Shown here: positions 41,871-51,289 of the stretch, one piece after another
Layout of the letters: each line of letters begins with the position of its first letter
Numbering within the stretch: the stretch's first letter is position 1
Source of the DNA: an uncultured Pseudomonadota bacterium
GTDB taxonomy: Bacteria > Pseudomonadota > Gammaproteobacteria > Steroidobacterales > Steroidobacteraceae
DNA: 64,000 nucleotides
Assembly: GCA_903898785.1 (NCBI GenBank)
Contig: CAIUGU010000244.1
Location: forward strand, 1-64,000
Direction of reading: 5' to 3'
Notes under the pieces: generated by a model
What the model was told of the DNA's origin: nothing
The model's input: only the letters and a program-made list of their open reading frames with translations
Database searches by the model: none
Position numbers and translations under genes: made by a program

Positions 41871-42881
41871 TTACAGCGTACCGGGCGGCGGCCAAAGCAG
41901 CCGGTTGAGCCGCACGACGGCAACCAGCAGCAGCGCGGCCACGCCGTTGTGGGCCGTCGCCAGGAACAGCGGCAAGCCCTCCAGCACCATCAGGGGACCT
42001 AGGATCAGCTGCGCCACCAGCACGACGCCCACTGTGGCGCCCGCAAGCTGGACTGCCCGGGTCTGGGCTTTGCGCCACGCGGCAATGCTGAGCCAGCCAA
42101 GCACCAGGGCCGCGACCACGGCACCCAGGCGGTGGACAAAATGAATCGCGACGCGTGCGGGATGATCGAGGACCCCGCCTTCGTAGTCGATCCCCAGGCC
42201 TCGCCACAGCACAAACGCATCCCCGGTGTTCATCGCGGGCCAATAGCTGTTCTGGCAGGTCGGGAAGTCCGGGCAGGCGAGCGCCGCGTAGTTCGAACTG
42301 GTCCAGCCGCCGAGCAGGATCTGGAACGCTAGCACCGCGAGGCCGACACGTGCCAAGGTGCGCAGCCCCCCTTCCTGGCTCGGCCGCGTCGTGCGCGCGC
42401 TGCCGACCGCGAGCCATGCAAGCAACGAGAGCGTCGTCAGGCCGCCGACCAGGTGCAGCACCACGATCAGCGGCTTGAGGAGCAAGGTGACCGTCCACAT
42501 GCCCAGCAGCGCCTGCATGCCGACAATCGCCACGAGCAGCACGGGCAGCTTCACTGGCTGGGCGGGATCCTGCCGGTTCCGGATCGCGAAGCCAGCCAGT
42601 GCCAAGATGACGAGGACGAGCGCACCCGCGAAATAGCGATGCAGCATCTCCTTGCTCGCCTTGTGCTCCTCGAACGGACGCTCGGGGAACGCATTCGTGA
42701 TGACGTCGAGGTTCTGGGCGGCCTGCCCTGCCGTGAGGTGGCCATAGCAACCGGGCCAGTCAGGACAGCCTAGTCCGGCCGCACTCAGGCGGACCCAGGC
42801 GCCAAGGACGACCACGACGAATGCCAGCATCGCACCGACGAGGGCGATGCGCCGGAAGGTGGAGGTTCGCTGTTGGCGCAT
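41871..42881 (-). CDS. ctaA: Heme A synthase (CtaA/Cox15)
   Basis: VVLGAWVRLSAAGLGCPDWPGCYG; FVHRLGAVVAALVLGWL. Confidence 0.95.
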   Translation of the reverse strand: MRQQRTSTFRRIALVGAMLAFVVVVLGAWVRLSAAGLGCPDWPGCYGHLTAGQAAQNLDVITNAFPERPFEEHKASKEMLHRYFAGALVLVILALAGFAIRNRQDPAQPVKLPVLLVAIVGMQALLGMWTVTLLLKPLIVVLHLVGGLTTLSLLAWLAVGSARTTRPSQEGGLRTLARVGLAVLAFQILLGGWTSSNYAALACPDFPTCQNSYWPAMNTGDAFVLWRGLGIDYEGGVLDHPARVAIHFVHRLGAVVAALVLGWLSIAAWRKAQTRAVQLAGATVGVVLVAQLILGPLMVLEGLPLFLATAHNGVAALLLVAVVRLNRLLWPPPGTL

Positions 42882-42889
42882 GAACTGGC

Positions 42890-43513
42890 CTAGCCGATAT
42901 GGGAAAGGTTCAGGAGCTTCTTGAGATCGTCGAGCAGCCCCTTCACGGGCGCACCGCGCTCATAGCCCATCATGAGATTGCCAAGCGGGTCAACCAGATA
43001 GAGCCTGCCGGCGGCCATCGCCTCCACGCCGTTCGCTGCGGGGAACACGTCGAGCACCGACTTGCCTGCAGCATCGTCGACGCTTGCTGCGATCAGGCCG
43101 GCCTGTTCAGTCGAAAAATACGGTTCGTCGCAGCACGGACCCGAGTACAGGAAGACCCGTTGCACGCGAGTGCTGTTCTGGTTCAGCGCTAGCCGCACCT
43201 GGCGAATGTCGGTCAGGGCCTTGCGGCATTCGTCGTCGCAGGTTCCCGCTCCGACAAACACGATGCTCCACTTTCCACGCAGGATATCGGGCGCCGTCGG
43301 GATGCCGGAGGGCGTGGCGAGGGCCGCTTCGGGCAATGGTCTAGCAGGGTCAATCAGCTCGCCGTTGTTGGTGCTGCCCTCGGGCCGCCAGCCGACGTTG
43401 CCGTAATACATCAGGAACGCGATGCCCAGGGGCACGAAGAACATCGCCACGACCAGCCAGAGCTGGCGTCGGGAGGACTTGGGCGCAGAAGCGTGAGTGT
43501 CGGCGGTCGTCAT
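42890..43513 (-). CDS. SCO1/SenC-like membrane-anchored thioredoxin-fold protein of the cox cluster
   Basis: N-terminal TM helix; GKWSIVFVGAGTCDDECRKALTDIRQVRLALNQNSTRVQRVFL; RLYLVDPLGNLMMGY. Confidence 0.7.
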   Translation of the reverse strand: MTTADTHASAPKSSRRQLWLVVAMFFVPLGIAFLMYYGNVGWRPEGSTNNGELIDPARPLPEAALATPSGIPTAPDILRGKWSIVFVGAGTCDDECRKALTDIRQVRLALNQNSTRVQRVFLYSGPCCDEPYFSTEQAGLIAASVDDAAGKSVLDVFPAANGVEAMAAGRLYLVDPLGNLMMGYERGAPVKGLLDDLKKLLNLSHIG

Positions 43514-43526
43514 GCAAAGGTCCGGT

Positions 43527-44267
43527 TCAGTCCAGTTTGCGATCCGTGGGTCTAAAGCTTGCCACGACGTAAAGAACAAGGAGCGTCGCCGACAGCGAAA
43601 ACCACTGGATCGCATAGCCAACATGGCGCTCGGGCTCAAAGCCGAAGCGGGCTTCCCACGCACGCTCGTATCCAACGTCCTCCGCAGGATCCAGCAGCAG
43701 CACCGCCTGCAGCAGCGGTTCACCGTACATCGCCACCACCTCCCCATGTTGCGGGAAGTTGACGATTCGCGGCCAGCCTCCTGTCGCATCATCGGCGGTG
43801 CCCAGCCTGACGCCGGGGCGCGGCAACTCGTCCAGCATCGCCCGGATCTCGCGATGGCTATCGTCCACGTCAATGCCTGGCACCATCGAGCGATCGGGTC
43901 CGACGGGAATCCAGCCGCGGTCTACCAGCGCCAACCCGGCCCCTCCGTCGAGACGGAACGGGGTCAGCACGCGAAAGCCCGGTGCGCCGGACTTCGAGGG
44001 CATGTTGTCGAGCAGCAGCTGCCTGCCCGGCTCATACCTTCCCGACGCCACGACCTGCTGGTATCTCGGCAGCTCGCCGGCGTTGCCCGCCGACAGCGGA
44101 ACGCTTGTTCCCTGGCCCGCCTCATACGCAGCCAGCAACTCCCGCTTCTCTTCAGCCCTTCGCAGTTGCCAGAGGCCCAGATTCGCGAGGCCTGTCAGCA
44201 CCAGCGCGGCAAGCACGGTCCCGAGCAGGCTGGGTGCAAAGACGCGATTGCGAAATCGGACGGGCAT
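43527..44267 (-). CDS. SURF1-family cytochrome oxidase assembly protein
   Basis: LGLWQLRRAEEKRELLAAY; LLDNMPSKSGAPGFRVLTPFRLDGGAGLALVDRGWIP; YAIQWFSLSATLLVLYV. Confidence 0.95.
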   Translation of the reverse strand: MPVRFRNRVFAPSLLGTVLAALVLTGLANLGLWQLRRAEEKRELLAAYEAGQGTSVPLSAGNAGELPRYQQVVASGRYEPGRQLLLDNMPSKSGAPGFRVLTPFRLDGGAGLALVDRGWIPVGPDRSMVPGIDVDDSHREIRAMLDELPRPGVRLGTADDATGGWPRIVNFPQHGEVVAMYGEPLLQAVLLLDPAEDVGYERAWEARFGFEPERHVGYAIQWFSLSATLLVLYVVASFRPTDRKLD

Positions 44268-44319
44268 ATAATTGTCACTCGCCAGTCCGGCGTCTCGTCT
44301 TCAGGAGTCCGGGAACACC

Positions 44320-44526
44320 GTGATCAAGCTGCTGATAGTCGCCTGCCTGATCGGCATCGTCATAAGCCTCGGCACGGGATTGTTCCATCTCGTCAACAGC
44401 AAGGGCGGGTCGTCCGGCACCGTCAGGGCGCTGACGATCCGCATCGTCCTTTCCGTCGCGTTGTTCCTGCTGCTCCTGCTGGCGTGGTCGCAGGGGATGA
44501 TCCAGCCGCACGGGCTCGGCAAGTAG
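44320..44526 (+). CDS. DUF2909/HIG1-like twin-TM protein (GTG start)
   Basis: VIKLLIVACLIGIVISLGTGLFHLVNSKGG...RALTIRIVLSVALFLLLLLAW; opposite strand within cox cluster. Confidence 0.8.
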   Translation: MIKLLIVACLIGIVISLGTGLFHLVNSKGGSSGTVRALTIRIVLSVALFLLLLLAWSQGMIQPHGLGK

Positions 44527-44539
44527 ATCCTCTAAGCAA

Positions 44540-44575
44540 CCGGGCCAGACAAAGCACCTTCGTCTGGCCCGGGTT
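44540..44575. terminator. Terminator hairpin between convergent DUF2909 gene and ctaE
   Basis: CCGGGCCAGAC (44540-44550) pairs with GTCTGGCCCGG (44562-44572), followed by GTTT. Confidence 0.75.
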
Positions 44576-44603
44576 TCCATCCTCCCCTGAGCGGGCCTTC
44601 GCG

Positions 44604-45485
44604 CTACAGCCAGTAGACGAAGATGAACAAGCCGAGCCACACGACGTCAACGAAGTGCCAGTACCAGGCGACTGCTTCGAAGGCGAAGTGCTGCTGCGGC
44701 GTGAAGTGACCCTTCAGGCAGCGTAACCAGATCACAAGCAGCATGATGGCGCCGATGGTCACGTGCAGGCCGTGGAAGCCCGTCAGCATGAAGAACGTGG
44801 AGCCGTAGATGCCGGAGGACAGCGTCAGGTTCAGTTCGTGGTATGCCTCCATGTACTCGGTCGCCTGCAGGTAGACGAACAGGAAACCTAGCAGGAACGT
44901 CGCGGCCTGGAAGATGTTCAGGACGGTGCGGTTGCCTGCCCTGAGCGCATGGTGGGCGATCGTGATCGTGACGCCCGACGTCAGCAGGATGGCCGTGTTG
45001 ATGGCGGGCAGGCCGAACGCGGGGATGACTTCGAAGTCGCCGCCGACCGCAGCCGGGCCGTTGGTCGGCCACGCCGTCTCGTAGTCCTTCCACAGCAGCA
45101 GGTTCGTGAAGATCTTGACGCCCTCGCCTCCCAGCCACGGCACGGACAATTGTCGCGCGTAGAACAGCGCGCCGAAGAAGGCGGCGAAGAACATCACCTC
45201 CGAGAAGATGAACCACATCATCCCCATGCGGAAGGACTTGTCGACCTGGCCGTTGTAGTAGTGGCCTTCGCTTTCATTGATGACGGTGCCGAACCAGCCG
45301 GCAAACATCGTCGCAACGATGATCAGGCCGGCCGACATGACCATGGGCCCGATGTTTGCGTGGTTGAGCCACATCGCCGCGCCGCCCACGGTGATGAAGA
45401 GCGCGATCGAGCCGATCACGGGCCAGGGGCTGCCGTGCGGGATGTAGTACTTGCCGCCGGGTTGATCCGAATGTGCGTGAGCCAT
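44604..45485 (-). CDS. ctaE: Cytochrome c oxidase subunit III
   Basis: WFIFSEVMFFAAFFGALFYAR; FFMLTGFHGLHVTIGAIMLLVIWLR; EAVAWYWHFVDVVWLGLFIFVYWL. Confidence 0.98.
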   Translation of the reverse strand: MAHAHSDQPGGKYYIPHGSPWPVIGSIALFITVGGAAMWLNHANIGPMVMSAGLIIVATMFAGWFGTVINESEGHYYNGQVDKSFRMGMMWFIFSEVMFFAAFFGALFYARQLSVPWLGGEGVKIFTNLLLWKDYETAWPTNGPAAVGGDFEVIPAFGLPAINTAILLTSGVTITIAHHALRAGNRTVLNIFQAATFLLGFLFVYLQATEYMEAYHELNLTLSSGIYGSTFFMLTGFHGLHVTIGAIMLLVIWLRCLKGHFTPQQHFAFEAVAWYWHFVDVVWLGLFIFVYWL

Positions 45486-45621
45486 TATCTGAATGTCCTG
45501 ATTATCGTCTTCTGACTTTCGGTTGCACCAGTGACTGACCCGCCAAGCCGGGTTGCCACCCTCTCTTCACTGCCATCAATCCACCCGGGAACCCGGCCGT
45601 GGCCGGATGCCCGAAATCCCT

Positions 45622-46167
45622 TTACTGCGCCGCAGCCACCTGCGGCATCGTGTACATCGAATAGGCCAGCGTCACTCGATCGACATTGCCCGGCAGGTCC
45701 GGATCGACGATGAAGCGCACGCTCATCTCGCGTCCCTCCAGCCCTTCGAAATGCTGAGGCGTGAAGCAGAAGCATTCCGTCTTGTGGAAGAACCGGGTCG
45801 CCTGGCTGGGGGCGATGCTCGGGATGGCCTGTGCCGTCACCGACTGCTCCTGGAGGTTCTTCGCGTAGAACTTCGTCTCGTACAGTTTCCCGGGCTCCAC
45901 GACCATGCTGGCAGCCATCGGATGAAACTCCCACGAACCGAACGTCGGCGTTGCGGAGATCATCTCGACCGTCACGCGCCGGTCGCTCACGGCGGTCTCG
46001 ACCACCGTCGACGCCTCCCGGAGAGAGGCGCGGTTGCCGTAGCCGGTGATGTCGCACATGACGTCATACAGCGGAATGAGCGCGAAGCCGAAGCCGAAGG
46101 CACCTACCGCCATCAGCCATAGCTGGCGGGTCAGCTTCCGGTTTTCGACGCGGAGGTTCTCGTTCAC
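45622..46167 (-). CDS. ctaG: Cytochrome c oxidase assembly protein CtaG/Cox11 (GTG start)
   Basis: [89 protein letters not shown]. Confidence 0.97.
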   Translation of the reverse strand: MNENLRVENRKLTRQLWLMAVGAFGFGFALIPLYDVMCDITGYGNRASLREASTVVETAVSDRRVTVEMISATPTFGSWEFHPMAASMVVEPGKLYETKFYAKNLQEQSVTAQAIPSIAPSQATRFFHKTECFCFTPQHFEGLEGREMSVRFIVDPDLPGNVDRVTLAYSMYTMPQVAAAQ

Positions 46168-46301
46168 GGCGACCGCGTATAGACCATGTAGATGAAGCCG
46201 AAATAGAACGCCAGCGCGAGCGCCGCCAGCAGCAGCACATTCCTGCGAATGCGGCTGCGGCGATTCTCGTCCGTCTCCAAGCTGTCCTGCCCTGCTTTCA
46301 T
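46164..46301 (-). CDS. 45-aa single-TM protein in the cox operon (candidate small oxidase assembly protein)
   Basis: Translated by hand on minus strand: [45 protein letters not shown]; overlaps the ctaG GTG start. Confidence 0.75.
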   Translation of the reverse strand: MKAGQDSLETDENRRSRIRRNVLLLAALALAFYFGFIYMVYTRSP

Positions 46302-46326
46302 CTGGCTTGCGATTTCCGGACTGCTA

Positions 46327-47940
46327 CTACTTTACGACCGGCGGTACGTCGAACGTGTGGTGCGGTGCCGGCGAAGGCACAGTCCACTCGAGGCCATGCG
46401 GGTCGGCGCCGTCCCAGACCTTGTCCGACGCCTTCTCGCCGCCGCGGACGCAAGCCCAGATGATGTAGGCGAAGAGCAGTTGCGACAGCCCGAAGCCGAA
46501 CGCGCCGATCGAGGAGATCATGTTGAACTCGGCGAACTGCGTGGCGTAGTCCGGGATGCGCCGCGGCATGCCGGCGAGGCCCAGGAAGTGCTGCGGGAAG
46601 AACAGGATGTTCACGAAGATCGTCGACAGCCAGAAATGCCACTTGGCCAGCGTCATGCTGTACATGTGGCCGGTCCACTTCGGCAGCCAGTAGTACACGC
46701 CCGCCATGATGGCGAACACGGCGCCCGGCACCAGCACGTAGTGGAAGTGCGCGACGATGAAGTACGTGTCGTGGTACTGGAAGTCGACCGGGGCGATGGA
46801 CATCATGAGTCCGGAGAAGCCGCCGATCGTGAACAGGAACAGGAACGACAGCGAGAACAGCATCGGCGGCTCGAAGGTGAGCGAGCCGCGCCACATCGTG
46901 GCCGTCCAGTTGAAGACCTTCACGCCCGTGGGCACGGCGATCAGCATCGTCGACAGCATGAAGAACATTTCACCGGCCAGCGGCATGCCGGTGGTGAACA
47001 TGTGGTGCGCCCACACGATGAACGACAGGAAGGCGATCGAGGCCGTTGCGAACACCATGGCGTCATAGCCGAAGAGCGGCTTCCGCGAGAAGGTCGGGAT
47101 GATCTCCGACACGATGCCGAAGGCCGGCAGGATCATGATGTAGACCTCGGGGTGCCCGAAGAACCAGAACACGTGCTGGTACAGGACGGGGTCGCCGCCG
47201 CCGGTGGCCGAGAAGAACGTCGTGCCGAAGAAGTGGTCGGTGAGAACCATCGTCACGGCGCCGGCGAACACCGGCATCACCGCAATCAGCAGGTACGCGG
47301 TGATCAGCCAGGTCCACGTGAACAGCGGCATCTTGAGCAGCGACATGCCCGGCGCGCGCAGGTTCATGATCGTGACGATGATGTTGATCGAACCCATGAT
47401 CGACGACGCGCCGGCCAGGTGGATCGCGAAGATCGCCATCGGCAGCGAGTTGCCCGTCTGGATCACCAGGGGCGGATAGAGCGTCCAGCCGGCCGCGGGG
47501 CCGCCGCCCGGCACGAAGAGCGACAGGATGAGCAGCGTGAATGCAGCCACCAGCAGCCAGAAGCTGAAGTTGTTCATGCGCGGCAGCGCCATGTCGGGCG
47601 CGCCCACCTGCAGGGGCAGCATCCAGTTGGCGAGGCCGACGGTGGCAGGCATGACTGCACCGAACACCATGACCAGCGCGTGCACCGTCGTCATCATGTT
47701 GAAGAAGCCGGGATCCACGAGCTGCAGGCCCGGCTGGAACAGTTCGGCACGGATGATCATCGCCATCGCGCCGCCGATGAAGAACATGATCAGGCTGAAC
47801 AGCAAGTACATCGTGCCGATGTCCTTGTGGTTCGTCGCAAACAGCCAGCGACGCCACCCGGTGGGTGCGCCGTGATCCTCGTGTGCGTGGTCGTGAGCGT
47901 GATCGGCTGCCGCCGCAGAAACAGAATGAACAGAACTCAT
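46327..47940 (-). CDS. ctaD: Cytochrome c oxidase subunit I
   Basis: RRWLFATNHKDIGTMYLLFS; WFFGHPEVYIMILPAFGIVSEIIPTFSRKPLFGY; DTYFIVAHFHYVL. Confidence 0.99.
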   Translation of the reverse strand: MSSVHSVSAAAADHAHDHAHEDHGAPTGWRRWLFATNHKDIGTMYLLFSLIMFFIGGAMAMIIRAELFQPGLQLVDPGFFNMMTTVHALVMVFGAVMPATVGLANWMLPLQVGAPDMALPRMNNFSFWLLVAAFTLLILSLFVPGGGPAAGWTLYPPLVIQTGNSLPMAIFAIHLAGASSIMGSINIIVTIMNLRAPGMSLLKMPLFTWTWLITAYLLIAVMPVFAGAVTMVLTDHFFGTTFFSATGGGDPVLYQHVFWFFGHPEVYIMILPAFGIVSEIIPTFSRKPLFGYDAMVFATASIAFLSFIVWAHHMFTTGMPLAGEMFFMLSTMLIAVPTGVKVFNWTATMWRGSLTFEPPMLFSLSFLFLFTIGGFSGLMMSIAPVDFQYHDTYFIVAHFHYVLVPGAVFAIMAGVYYWLPKWTGHMYSMTLAKWHFWLSTIFVNILFFPQHFLGLAGMPRRIPDYATQFAEFNMISSIGAFGFGLSQLLFAYIIWACVRGGEKASDKVWDGADPHGLEWTVPSPAPHHTFDVPPVVK

Positions 47941-47944
47941 GGAG

Positions 47945-48850
47945 TTACTCCGCCTTCGCGACGCTTGCGATCGCGCCATCAATAGTCAAATTGGTTGCCG
48001 GGACATTCGCAGCCGCGGCGGGTGCAGCGGCCGGAGAAGCAGCCGCCTGCTTCTCGGCGAGCCACGCTGCGTAGTCTTCCTTCGAACGCACTTCGACGAC
48101 CACCGGCATGAAGCCGTGGTCGCGCCCGCAGAGCTCGGCGCACTGGCCGCGGTACGTGCCGGGCACGTCTGCCTTGAACCAGATCTCGTTCACGAAGCCG
48201 GGAATCGCGTCCTTTTTCATGCCGAAGTCGGGCACCCACCAGGCATGCAGCACATCGCCTGCCGTCAGCAGCACGCGGACCTTGGTGTCCACCGGCACCA
48301 CCAGCGGGTTGTCCACGGCAAGCAGGTAGTTCTCGACGTCCTCAGGGGCGACACCGGAGTTCGGCTGCCGCGCAGCATTGCTTTCCTTGTCGAGCGTGGA
48401 GAAGAAATTGACGCCGGCTCCGACGTAGTCGTAGTGCCATTTCCACTGATAGCCGGTCACCTTGATGGTGAGCTCGGAGTTGCGGGTGTCCTCGATCTTG
48501 ACCAGCGTTTCGGCGGCGGGGATCGCCATCGCTACCAGGATGACCACCGGGATGATCGTCCAGATGATCTCGGCCTTGGTGTTGTGCGAGAACGTAGCCG
48601 GCTCGGGGTGGGCGGAACGGCGGAACTTGACGATCGAGTAGACCATCACGCCGAACACCGCCACGGCGATGGCGACGCAGATCCACAGGATCAGCATGTG
48701 CAGTCCGTAGATTTCCCGGCTGAGCTCGGTGACGCCAACGCGCAGGTTCAGGTCCCACGCCGCGAGCGCCGGGCCCGCCTGCAGGGTGCCCAAGGCTGCC
48801 GCGACGGCGGAGTATTTCAGGGTCTTCGACATTCGCGCCAATGCTCCCAT
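47945..48850 (-). CDS. ctaC: Cytochrome c oxidase subunit II
   Basis: ITGYQWKWHYDY-like VTGYQWKWHYDY; CuA site VPGTYRGQCAELCGRDHGFMPVVVEV. Confidence 0.98.
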   Translation of the reverse strand: MGALARMSKTLKYSAVAAALGTLQAGPALAAWDLNLRVGVTELSREIYGLHMLILWICVAIAVAVFGVMVYSIVKFRRSAHPEPATFSHNTKAEIIWTIIPVVILVAMAIPAAETLVKIEDTRNSELTIKVTGYQWKWHYDYVGAGVNFFSTLDKESNAARQPNSGVAPEDVENYLLAVDNPLVVPVDTKVRVLLTAGDVLHAWWVPDFGMKKDAIPGFVNEIWFKADVPGTYRGQCAELCGRDHGFMPVVVEVRSKEDYAAWLAEKQAAASPAAAPAAAANVPATNLTIDGAIASVAKAE

Positions 48851-48969
48851 GATCTCTCTACTTTTCAATGAGTTCCGCCCAGGTTCCCGCTGCCGGCTTG
48901 CGCAGGCCGCAGGAACCACGAAGGGCAACGTCCCGGCCTTTGCGGGCGCGATCCGTGTCCACGATCTAC

Positions 48970-49470
48970 CTAGACCTTCCCGATCAACTGCCTCAGGCGC
49001 CCGGCCAGGCCGCTGCGCTCGTCTTCCGTCAGGAAGGCACCCACCTCGCAGGTACGCCCCTGGCTCTCAAGGGTGAGCCGGCTCGGGTGCAGACCATGAA
49101 GCGGGGCGCGGAGTTTAACCTTGGTCCAGTGGCGTGGAAATACCGTAATTTGCCTATGTGGACCGCGGATGAATTCCACGCTCACGGTATTCGCGTCGAT
49201 TTCCAGTATTTCCCGATCCCGGCCGCGCCGGATCGAGTGCAGGGTCGCCCAGATGAGCAGGGCCACTTCGAGACCCGCGAACGGCAGGATGGGCCACAGG
49301 CCCTTGCTGGCCATCACCCCCGCCACGAGGAACGTGGCACCCCCGGTCGCACCCAGGAAGACCAGGGTCGTTTTAGGGGTCAGCGAGCAGTTGGGAGAAA
49401 TGACGATGTGATGCGTGGACGAATCCCGCGCGGGCGCACCTGAGGTCGCGACAGTGCTCCCGCTCGTCAT
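48970..49470 (-). CDS. DUF2244 membrane protein
   Basis: ISPNCSLTPKTTLVFLGATGGATFLVAG; FEVALLIWATLHSIRR-like central region; adjacent to cox cluster. Confidence 0.85.
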   Translation of the reverse strand: MTSGSTVATSGAPARDSSTHHIVISPNCSLTPKTTLVFLGATGGATFLVAGVMASKGLWPILPFAGLEVALLIWATLHSIRRGRDREILEIDANTVSVEFIRGPHRQITVFPRHWTKVKLRAPLHGLHPSRLTLESQGRTCEVGAFLTEDERSGLAGRLRQLIGKV

Positions 49471-49577
49471 GATGTTCCTGTCTGTCACCCGCGCATCTGA
49501 TCTGGCCCGGTATGCTACTTGAGGACGGGCGGTCGGTGCAATGCACAAATCCCGGATGGAAAAGGGATTTTTCTCTA

Positions 49578-50264
49578 TCAGGTCAAGGCCGCATCAAGCG
49601 GCTCCAGCCTCGCGCAGACGGCGTGCACGGATGCCGCGCTCAGGGGCGGAACGATCCCGAGGCAACGGGCCGGAATTCGCTGTCGCAGCGTTTCCAGGTT
49701 GCCCTCAAGCGGCGAGAACGCCGGATCGATGCCATTGCCCACCCAGCCGACCAGCCTGGACTTCCCCCCGGCGGCAATGGCTTCGCAGGTCAGCAGCGCG
49801 TGATTGAGACATCCAAGCCGCAATCCGACCACCAGAATGACATCCAGGCGCAGCGCTTCCGGGAAGTCGCTCAGCGCCCCGGTCTGGCCGATGGGCACCC
49901 GCCACCCGCCGGCTCCCTCGACGATCACGGTGTCCGAGTCTCGCGCAAGTTGTTGATACGCATCGATCAGCCGGGAGACCTCGATGGTCGCGCCCGTGGC
50001 ATGGGCTGCGAGATGCGGCGCAATGGCGGGCTCGAATGCATAGGGATTGACCAGCCCATACGGGTGTCGGTGGCTCGCCTGCCGCTCCAGCAGTAACGCA
50101 TCGTCGTTGCGCAGGCCCGCGGCGGTCGGGTGGCAGCCGCTGGCAACCGGCTTCATGCCGGCCACCCGACGGCCCATCGCAGCCTGCTGCTGCATGAGCG
50201 CGGCAGCGATCAGCGTCTTGCCCACGCCGGTGTCGGTTCCGGTGATGAAGTACCCTGCGGGCAT
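49578..50264 (-). CDS. bioD: Dethiobiotin synthetase
   Basis: YFITGTDTGVGKTLIAAALMQ; VIVEGAGGWRVPI. Confidence 0.97.
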   Translation of the reverse strand: MPAGYFITGTDTGVGKTLIAAALMQQQAAMGRRVAGMKPVASGCHPTAAGLRNDDALLLERQASHRHPYGLVNPYAFEPAIAPHLAAHATGATIEVSRLIDAYQQLARDSDTVIVEGAGGWRVPIGQTGALSDFPEALRLDVILVVGLRLGCLNHALLTCEAIAAGGKSRLVGWVGNGIDPAFSPLEGNLETLRQRIPARCLGIVPPLSAASVHAVCARLEPLDAALT

Positions 50265-50395
50265 ACTGTTTCCTCGGCTAACAGTTGTCTGCGAAAAGAA
50301 TATTGAAAACCAGCATATTGATAATAAAAACTAATCTTTTCCAGCGGAGTGGGAGCGGCTCGACGCCGCCCCTCTCTGGCGGAGGGGCGCAAGGG

Positions 50396-51289
50396 TTAGC
50401 GGCGTGTTCGTAACGAGTCCACCGGTATGCGGACCTCTCCGCCCCCGGGCGTGGCTTGAGGCTCGTTCACTTGCCCCCACGCCTGGCCGTAGACCACCTC
50501 GTAGGTCGCGGGGAGCACCCCGTCCTGGCGGAAGGGCTCGTAGGCCGACTCGAGCGACTGCAGCGCGCGGCGACCTGTGAGTCCCGAACTCCGCCCCTGT
50601 GCCGCGTTGCGCGCGCCGATCGCCTTGAGTTCCCTCATCAGCGAACGGACGTCCTGATAGGTAAGGGTGAAGTGCTCGACGTCCAGCACGGGCTCGGCCA
50701 GTCGCGCCCGCACCAGTGCGTCGCCCAGGTCGTGCATGTCGATGAATCGATGGACATGCGGGCGGTCGTCCACCTTCGACCATGCGATCCGCAGCTCGCG
50801 CAGCGTATCCGGCCCGAGTGACGCGAACGTAAACAGACCGCCCGGCTTCAGCACGCGCTTGACCTCCGCCAGTACCCGATCCGGCGGATCGCACCACTGA
50901 AGCATGAGGTTGCTGACCACCAGATCCACGGATCGGTCCTTCAGGGGCAACCTGCCCGCGTCCGCACAGACGCGATCGAACCTGCGGAGCCAGCCCACAC
51001 GGCGCTTCGCCTCGCCCAGCATGCCGTGCGCGAGGTCGAGGGCGATGACCTGCGCCTTCGGGTACCGATCCTTGAGTGCCCTGCTCGCATGCCCGGTGCC
51101 TGCGCCCAGATCGAGAACGACGGCCGGTTCCAGCTTGACGAACTCCAGCCGGGACAACAGCCGCGTCCGCACTTCCTTCTGCAGCACCGCCGCGGCGTCG
51201 TAGTCAGCGCTGGCTGCATCGAATGACCGGCGGACGGCCCGGCTGTCGAGACCGGCATCTCCAGGTTCCGCGTGCGTCCGGTTCGTCAT
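50396..51289 (-). CDS. bioC: Malonyl-ACP O-methyltransferase BioC
   Basis: VLDLGAGTGHASRALKDRYP; DLVVSNLMLQWCDPPDRVLAEVKRVLKPGG; bio operon context. Confidence 0.95.
   Translation of the reverse strand: MTNRTHAEPGDAGLDSRAVRRSFDAASADYDAAAVLQKEVRTRLLSRLEFVKLEPAVVLDLGAGTGHASRALKDRYPKAQVIALDLAHGMLGEAKRRVGWLRRFDRVCADAGRLPLKDRSVDLVVSNLMLQWCDPPDRVLAEVKRVLKPGGLFTFASLGPDTLRELRIAWSKVDDRPHVHRFIDMHDLGDALVRARLAEPVLDVEHFTLTYQDVRSLMRELKAIGARNAAQGRSSGLTGRRALQSLESAYEPFRQDGVLPATYEVVYGQAWGQVNEPQATPGGGEVRIPVDSLRTRR

Noticed and set aside
46249-47985. 578-aa plus-strand ORF (very rich in R/H/D/E)
   Set aside because: Lies antisense over ctaD (cytochrome oxidase subunit I); its skewed composition is typical of a shadow ORF in high-GC coding DNA
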